A DNA stretch of 56,225 nt, from contig CAUJJL010000184.1 in assembly GCA_963205455.1 (NCBI GenBank), forward strand, positions 1-56,225, given 5' to 3'. Positions 51,450-56,225 of the stretch are shown piece after piece (position 1 is the first letter of the stretch; the number at the start of each line of letters is the position of its first letter). Position numbers and translations under genes: made by a program. The stretch comes from Verrucomicrobiota bacterium. Lineage in GTDB: Bacteria; Verrucomicrobiota; Verrucomicrobiia; Opitutales; Opitutaceae. The notes beneath the pieces were generated by a model. That model did no database searches, was not told the DNA's origin, and was given only the letters and a program-made list of their open reading frames with translations.

Positions 51450-52469
51450 TCAGGTCCTTGCCAACGGCCGGGTCGTGCTGCCTTCCACCCATTTCCCGGG
51501 CAGCATGGCGCAACTGGGCAGGTCCGGAATCCCTGTCTCGTTCTCGTAAAGCATCTGCTGCAGACGCAGCACGGCGGCACCGGCTATCTGCTCCGGGTAG
51601 GTTTCCACCCCGCTGATTTCCTTGCGCCCGGAGCGTACCAGGCTCGCAAACCCGATCTTTTGCGGAATGCGAATGCCAAGCCTGACCAGTCGGTCGAAGT
51701 TGGCGTCGACATCCGATATTACGACATCGGGTTTGTACTGTTTCAGCCAGGCACGCAGGTCTCCGTCGCTAGGATTGGCCCTCACCAAGGGTCGTGGAGT
51801 CTCGGGGGTGGCGGTATGGGCAACGGCCGCCTGGTACTTGCCCTGATGACGCCGATCCGCATCGGGATGAATGAGCAGGCCGATGCGTCGGTACCCCAGC
51901 AGACGTAGCCTTTCCAGTGCGAGCATGATCGCCTGGTACTGATCCCCGCAGGCGCTGTTCAGCACGGGAGAGACAAGGCTCGGCCCGATGGCCACACAGG
52001 AGAACCGATGCCAGGGCAGTTCGAGGCTGCTGGCTGGAAGCGGCATGGGAGCAATCACCATTCCGCGGATGCCACGCGCCTCCAGAACCTGTGCAAACCT
52101 TTCGCCGGTCAATCCTGGCTCTGAGAGCCAGAAGTGTTCCATCCGATATCCGAGGGTTCCGGCCTGGGCAAATGCACCGCGATACACCCTCCGGAAAAAA
52201 GGTGATTGCTGCCAGCCGCCCCGCTTCTCAAAGCAGGTGACATAGGCAAGCACATAGCCCTGGCCCGAGGTGGCGCGCTGATGCCGGTAGTGGTTCAACG
52301 CGGCCAGCGCGGGGTCCGGTCGGTAATTGAGCGCTGCAGCCACTCCGCGAACCCGATCCCGTGTCGATTCAGGAATCGAAGGATGATTGCGCAGGGCAAG
52401 CGAGACCGCCGTCGCGCTGATGTCGCAGCGCGCGGCGATGTCACGAAGAGTAATCCTGATCCGGTTCAC
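51450..52469 (-). CDS. LacI-family transcriptional regulator
   Basis: 339 residues with a GTG start. The N-terminal LacI helix-turn-helix and hinge are clear: ITLRDIAARCDISATAVSLALR (6-27), DRVRGVAAALNYRPDPAL. A periplasmic-binding-protein-like effector domain follows (about 60-330; VLAYVTCFEKRGGW, RGMVIAPMPLP, GYRRIGLLIHPDADRR, DVVISDVDANFDRL). It probably represses the sugar locus and releases DNA when a breakdown product binds. The start codon lies within a 20-bp dyad, consistent with autoregulation. It is divergent from the large TonB receptor. Confidence 0.94.
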   Translation of the reverse strand: MNRIRITLRDIAARCDISATAVSLALRNHPSIPESTRDRVRGVAAALNYRPDPALAALNHYRHQRATSGQGYVLAYVTCFEKRGGWQQSPFFRRVYRGAFAQAGTLGYRMEHFWLSEPGLTGERFAQVLEARGIRGMVIAPMPLPASSLELPWHRFSCVAIGPSLVSPVLNSACGDQYQAIMLALERLRLLGYRRIGLLIHPDADRRHQGKYQAAVAHTATPETPRPLVRANPSDGDLRAWLKQYKPDVVISDVDANFDRLVRLGIRIPQKIGFASLVRSGRKEISGVETYPEQIAGAAVLRLQQMLYENETGIPDLPSCAMLPGKWVEGSTTRPLART

Positions 52470-52485
52470 TTTACAGCAAAAGTGA
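52466..52485. promoter_or_regulatory. Candidate LacI operator over its own start codon
   Basis: TCACTTT-ACAGCA-AAAGTGA is a dyad with perfect 7-bp arms and 6-bp centre. It covers the GTG start of the LacI gene and lies 197 bp upstream of the divergent receptor start. A similar site occurs at 40224-40243. This spacing and AT/GC pattern suit a LacI dimer, though binding is unproven. Confidence 0.55.
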
Positions 52486-52682
52486 CGCCACCGTTGACGG
52501 TGTCCAGCCTTGCGTACGAGGAATCAAAACACAAAGACCGCCTCTACGCCTTTTACCCACAAAGTTCCCCTGCCCCTTCAAACCTCTATTCGCTTGGCGC
52601 AAATAGCTGCGCCTCAAGTTAATATGTCAAACCGTCACTCATGTCAGTTTGCTGCCAACACCCAATCCAGCCTCAGCACCCT

Positions 52683-55600
52683 ATGAACTCACGAAAAAAT
52701 GCATCAGCCTCCCCCCTGCCGCGAGGGAGCCTTGCCGGTTTCGGCGCCCTCACGGCGTCGTTTTACCTGAGCTCTCTGGCCCTTGTCGGCCCCCTCTTCG
52801 GACAATCCGCGGCATCTACGATCGCGTCGACCGGCGACCAGTCAGAAACCATCGTCCTGTCTCCGTTTGTCGTCAATGAGGAGGAAGGTGGCTGGATCGC
52901 CACCGAGACCGTCGGTGGCACGCGTCTGCGCACGAGCTTCAAGGACGTTCCCAATCAATTGGAAACGCTGACCAAGGAATTCATGCAGGACCTGGGCGTG
53001 ACGAATCTCAACGAGGCACTCATCTACACCGCCAATTCCGAGAGCAACTTCGAATACAACCAGGGTACGGTCAACGACGCGCAGTTCCCTGCCGCTCCGG
53101 GCCGGGTGCGGAGCCTGGGTGAGGGAACGCTTTCCCGAAATTTTTTCGCCACGCGAAGCCCCACGGACAACTACAACATCGACCGCGCGACCGTGGCGAG
53201 CGGCCCGAATGCGATCCTTTTCGGCCTCGGCAGCCCATCAGGCATCTTCGACGCCACTCCCGCCCGCGCACTCATGCGCAACCGGTACAACTTCACTCTG
53301 CAGTTCGACTCCGAGGACTCGAAACGCGCGACCTTCGATGCCAACGTTGTCGCGCTCAAGGACAAGCTCTCGCTTCGCCTCATTGGACTCACCAAGAAAA
53401 CCTACACCGAAAAGAAGCCCAACTACGACAAGGACAACCGTCTGTTCGGCGCGATCACCTTCAAACCCTTCAAGCGCACGACGCTGAGCGTGCAAGCGGA
53501 ACACATCGATCGCCGCTGGAACCGCGCGTCCCGCACCGCCCCGTTTGACTTTGTCACCCCGTGGCTCAACGCAAATCAGATCGCGGGAAGCGGTTATACC
53601 TCGCCAAAGCCCATCTACAACAACACCAGCTTCACCGGCATCGGCAGCAACCGCATCTTTGCCCAGTCCGGCGAAAATCCCGTGATGATCCAGGGCGAGG
53701 ATCCTTCTCTCATGCGGAGCTGGCGCAACTCCGTCACGGTGAAAAGTCCGGGCACGCTGCCCGGGGTCGATCCCACCTTCGACGCCGGAGCCAGTTACAC
53801 GCTGGTGGATCCCTCAATTTTCCCATTCGACGTGAATGTCCTCGGAACAAGCCGCGAGAACGGACTCGGGGGTAACAATGCCACCGTGATCCTTGAGCAA
53901 ACGCTCGCCGACAATCTTTTCCTCGAACTGGCCTACAATTACGACAAGTCCGACAACGAGATCCTCTCCGCCGGAAGCAATCCCAGTGGCTCGAACATCC
54001 GCCTTCAGGTCGATGCCAACCAATACATCCCGGGCACCAACACCCCAAATCCGCACGCGGGAGAATATTATTTCCAAGGCACTTCCGCCAACCGCCTTCA
54101 GTTCTTCAACCGTGAGGACTGGAGAGCCACCCTTTCCTACGAATTCGATGCAGCAAAGAAGCTGTCCAAGCGGCACGCTTGGATGAAATGGTTGGGACGT
54201 CACCGCCTGATGGGCCTCTATTCATTCTCGGAAGACGAAGCGCTCAATCAAAACACCTTCCAGCGTCGCATCCTCGACAATCCGGTGATCCCCGGCGTGA
54301 CCCTACGCCCAAAGACGTTCCAGAACTGGGCCAATCACGCTTCGCGCATTCCGCAATTCCGTCACTACCTCAGCGATCCCTACGAGCCGACCCGGGCATT
54401 CGGTCCCTTCTCCGGCGACTGGACCGTCAAGGATGCCAATGGCAATCCCTACCAGCTCTACTATATCACGCCAATGGTTACGGCAGAGGGCAAGCGGCTC
54501 GGTGCCCAGGCAGCGACTTCCGGCATTCGGAACAAGGTGGATACCTCAATCCTGGTGTGGCAGGGGTATTTCCTGCCTGACCGCCAGCAGCGGGATCGCC
54601 TGGTCCTGACCTACGGCTACCGCAAGGACACCGCGCGCACCGCAACCTTGGACGCCGCGTCAACCGCGCAGGACTTCTCCGGTCTCTATCCAGTGCTCTG
54701 GGATGTGGACTATGATCCCTACGGTCCCAAGGAATCGGGCATCAATCGCAATATCGGGGTGGTCGCCCGCCCCCTGCCCTGGCTCTCTCTCTCCTACAAC
54801 AACTCAACCACTTTCAATCTGGCCATCGGCCGCTACGGGCCCTTTGGCGACACCCTTCCCGGAGCAGAGGGAGAAGGGAACGACTATGGCATTCGCATCG
54901 ATCTCTGGCAAAACAAGCTCTCCCTCAAGGTCAATAAATACGATACGACCCTCGGCCCCACCCGCGCAATTCAGCTCATCAACAACTTCACGAATCAATT
55001 CAGAAATGTCGAAGCTCGGGTCCTGGAACTGGACCCCTCTACTCCTCAAATCAACGTGAAGGACGGAAATCTCCACGGATTTCCGCTGCTGGGCACCAAC
55101 AACTACAACGTCAATTCCTATTCCGCTGCAGAAGGCTATGAGGCTGAAATAAATTTCAGCCCCACACGAAACTGGAATATCCGTATCAACGGGTCCAAGG
55201 GAACCTCTACCGAGTCGGACATCGGTGCCGATTGGAAAGCCTGGGTCAATCAGCGCCTCCCCGTCTGGCAGGCAGTCGTCGCCAAGAATGGCGAAGTGGA
55301 TGCAGCCGGCAAACCCGTGACCTGGAATACTGCACCGTATGATGACGCCAATCCCACGGGCCAGACCCTGGCGCAGTACTACCAGAGTCAGGTGGTCGGC
55401 AACGCGTTTGCCTACATGGAAGCCGTCGATGGGCGCTCGAATCCCAATGTGCGCGCGCTCCGCGCCAATGCGATCGTCAACTATCGCTTTACCGAGGGCA
55501 GATTGAAAGGTTTCAACGTCGGCCTAGCCTATCGCCACCGCTCCGCCCCTGTCATCGGATACGGATTGAAGTTGAGCGAGACAGGTACGACGGTGCTCGA

Positions 55601-55832
55601 CCTCGATACTAAATACAAGGGTTCCACCGAAAGATTCTTCGATCTGATGGCCGGCTACCGCGGCAAGATGAACGCCTTCGGCGGCTTCAACTACCGCGTG
55701 CAACTCAACATCCGGAACCTTCTCAACGAGACAGATCTCGTGCCCAACTACGCCCTCACCACAGGCGTCGTTTCCCAGGTTCTAACCGTCGACTCGCGGC
55801 TTATCACGGCAACATTCGGAGTCGATTTCTGA
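52683..55832 (+). CDS. TonB-dependent outer-membrane receptor of the sugar locus
   Basis: 1049 residues from MNSRKNASASPLPRGS; an upstream in-frame start at 52641 is possible. A signal peptide ends near GPLFGQS. TonB-box-like ETIVLSPFVVNEE follows (about 57-69), then the plug (about 85-195; FKDVPNQLETLTKEFMQDLG) and a long beta-barrel ending in TATFGVDF. The same SPFxV arrangement is in the receptor at the other end of the window, but the two diverge widely. It is divergent from the LacI gene, so it is probably the glycan importer of the locus and induced with it. Confidence 0.94.
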   Translation: MNSRKNASASPLPRGSLAGFGALTASFYLSSLALVGPLFGQSAASTIASTGDQSETIVLSPFVVNEEEGGWIATETVGGTRLRTSFKDVPNQLETLTKEFMQDLGVTNLNEALIYTANSESNFEYNQGTVNDAQFPAAPGRVRSLGEGTLSRNFFATRSPTDNYNIDRATVASGPNAILFGLGSPSGIFDATPARALMRNRYNFTLQFDSEDSKRATFDANVVALKDKLSLRLIGLTKKTYTEKKPNYDKDNRLFGAITFKPFKRTTLSVQAEHIDRRWNRASRTAPFDFVTPWLNANQIAGSGYTSPKPIYNNTSFTGIGSNRIFAQSGENPVMIQGEDPSLMRSWRNSVTVKSPGTLPGVDPTFDAGASYTLVDPSIFPFDVNVLGTSRENGLGGNNATVILEQTLADNLFLELAYNYDKSDNEILSAGSNPSGSNIRLQVDANQYIPGTNTPNPHAGEYYFQGTSANRLQFFNREDWRATLSYEFDAAKKLSKRHAWMKWLGRHRLMGLYSFSEDEALNQNTFQRRILDNPVIPGVTLRPKTFQNWANHASRIPQFRHYLSDPYEPTRAFGPFSGDWTVKDANGNPYQLYYITPMVTAEGKRLGAQAATSGIRNKVDTSILVWQGYFLPDRQQRDRLVLTYGYRKDTARTATLDAASTAQDFSGLYPVLWDVDYDPYGPKESGINRNIGVVARPLPWLSLSYNNSTTFNLAIGRYGPFGDTLPGAEGEGNDYGIRIDLWQNKLSLKVNKYDTTLGPTRAIQLINNFTNQFRNVEARVLELDPSTPQINVKDGNLHGFPLLGTNNYNVNSYSAAEGYEAEINFSPTRNWNIRINGSKGTSTESDIGADWKAWVNQRLPVWQAVVAKNGEVDAAGKPVTWNTAPYDDANPTGQTLAQYYQSQVVGNAFAYMEAVDGRSNPNVRALRANAIVNYRFTEGRLKGFNVGLAYRHRSAPVIGYGLKLSETGTTVLDLDTKYKGSTERFFDLMAGYRGKMNAFGGFNYRVQLNIRNLLNETDLVPNYALTTGVVSQVLTVDSRLITATFGVDF

Positions 55833-55857
55833 GACTTGGAATGCCCAGAGAGTCCAT

Positions 55858-55893
55858 CCCCCATGTTTGTGACCTGAGCACAAACATCGGGGG
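55858..55893. terminator. Hairpin after TonB receptor gene
   Basis: CCCCC-ATGTTTGTG (55858-55871) pairs with CACAAACAT-C-GGGGG (55879-55893), with one bulged base and a 7-nt loop. It lies 25 bp after the stop codon. No T-tract follows on the plus strand, so its efficiency is uncertain. Confidence 0.6.
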
Positions 55894-55995
55894 CATATCC
55901 TCTTCGCCTCTTGCAACTTCAAATTTCGTCAATAACGAGTTGTGCGAGGCCCCAAGCGGCTTGAGTGAAACCGCAGGCAAGCGCAATCTCCGCGC

Positions 55996-56190
55996 TCAGA
56001 GAAGGCACGAAATCGTCTCCGTGCGGCCACTGGAAACTTCGCGCACGGTTGCATCAGCCTGGCGCGCTGATCGCGAAAGCGGGAAAAGATAGTAGCAGTC
56101 CGCAAGTCCGCCTCCCTTGGGACGAGGGATCTCAACCAATTCCGGCTGAACCTCCTTGCCGTCCACCTTCAATACTACCAATTCGCTCAT
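55996..56190 (-). CDS. Small hypothetical protein
   Basis: 64 residues beginning MSELVVLKVDGKEVQPELVEI. A GGGAG stretch lies just upstream of the ATG. The sequence looks like a real protein (alternating polar and hydrophobic residues, PKGGGLADCYYLFPLSRSA). No family is recognised, and there are no membrane segments or metal motifs. It is 35 bp from the window edge and may belong to an operon that continues outside. Confidence 0.4.
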   Translation of the reverse strand: MSELVVLKVDGKEVQPELVEIPRPKGGGLADCYYLFPLSRSARQADATVREVSSGRTETISCLL

Positions 56191-56225
56191 CCGCTCCCGG
56201 GGAAAACCCTGCGGTGTGTTTTTCC

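Noticed and set aside
1..56225. CRISPR arrays, rRNA genes, complete insertion sequences
   Set aside because: No regularly spaced direct repeats, rRNA-like blocks or transposase genes were seen when reading both strands.

Overview
The window looks like a chromosomal segment of a GC-rich, Gram-negative member of the Verrucomicrobiota, most likely the Opitutaceae. Pointers are two large TonB-dependent receptors with the N-terminal SPFxV box common in that family, BamA/Skp/LpxD envelope genes, and a sugar-degradation locus with sulfatase, LacI regulator and single-receptor layout. The taxonomic call is inference from gene style; no rRNA is present.

Layout. (1) 1-11.1 kb: a TonB receptor divergent from an IclR regulator, a lysine 2,3-aminomutase-type radical SAM enzyme (kamA), carA, a secreted glycoside-hydrolase-like protein, and a patch holding a 5'-truncated Fic gene beside a metallo-beta-lactamase-fold protein. 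(2) 11.1-23.2 kb: housekeeping core. pyrE is on the plus strand; facing it is a long minus-strand run rplY, pth, rpsF, ssb, rplI, dnaB, bamA, skp, (terminator), lpxD, prs, htrA. A tRNA-Asn(GUU) closes the block. (3) 23.2-33.3 kb: an accessory island next to that tRNA. It holds a TacA/TacT-type toxin-antitoxin pair, a TOTE-type primase-helicase, a small protein fusing a helix-turn-helix to the C-terminal half of a SecB-like chaperone, a perfect 16-bp inverted repeat around a 100-nt core, the bacterial RNA-repair pair Hen1-Pnkp, and an HNH-type protein. The right end has a tyrosine-recombinase relic with an in-frame stop and a relic of a second GNAT toxin gene. (4) 33.3-36.9 kb: a SWIM-zinc-finger protein overlapping a SNF2-type helicase gene. 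(5) 37.1-55.8 kb: a polysaccharide/acidic-sugar utilisation locus with sulfatase, four-carbon acid-sugar kinase, glycoside-hydrolase-like proteins, SGNH esterase, cytochrome c-sugar dehydrogenase fusion, D-threonine-aldolase-like enzyme, Gfo/Idh/MocA dehydrogenase, MFS transporter, DUF6282 amidohydrolase-like protein, LacI regulator and TonB receptor. Two similar dyads (TCACTTT-N6-AAAGT) lie at the two divergent promoter regions of this locus and may be LacI operators. A short hypothetical gene lies at the right edge.

How parts may work together. Hen1 and Pnkp are known to rebuild RNA cut by ribotoxins. In this island they sit with a translation-targeting toxin pair, a primase-helicase of a family assigned to conflict systems, and a SecB-like protein of the kind that guards toxin-antitoxin modules. 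This suggests a composite defence and repair island, integrated at tRNA-Asn and now immobile. The sugar locus probably imports an acidic, possibly sulfated or acetylated plant or algal glycan, trims it in the periplasm, and oxidises or aldol-cleaves the released acid sugars inside the cell.
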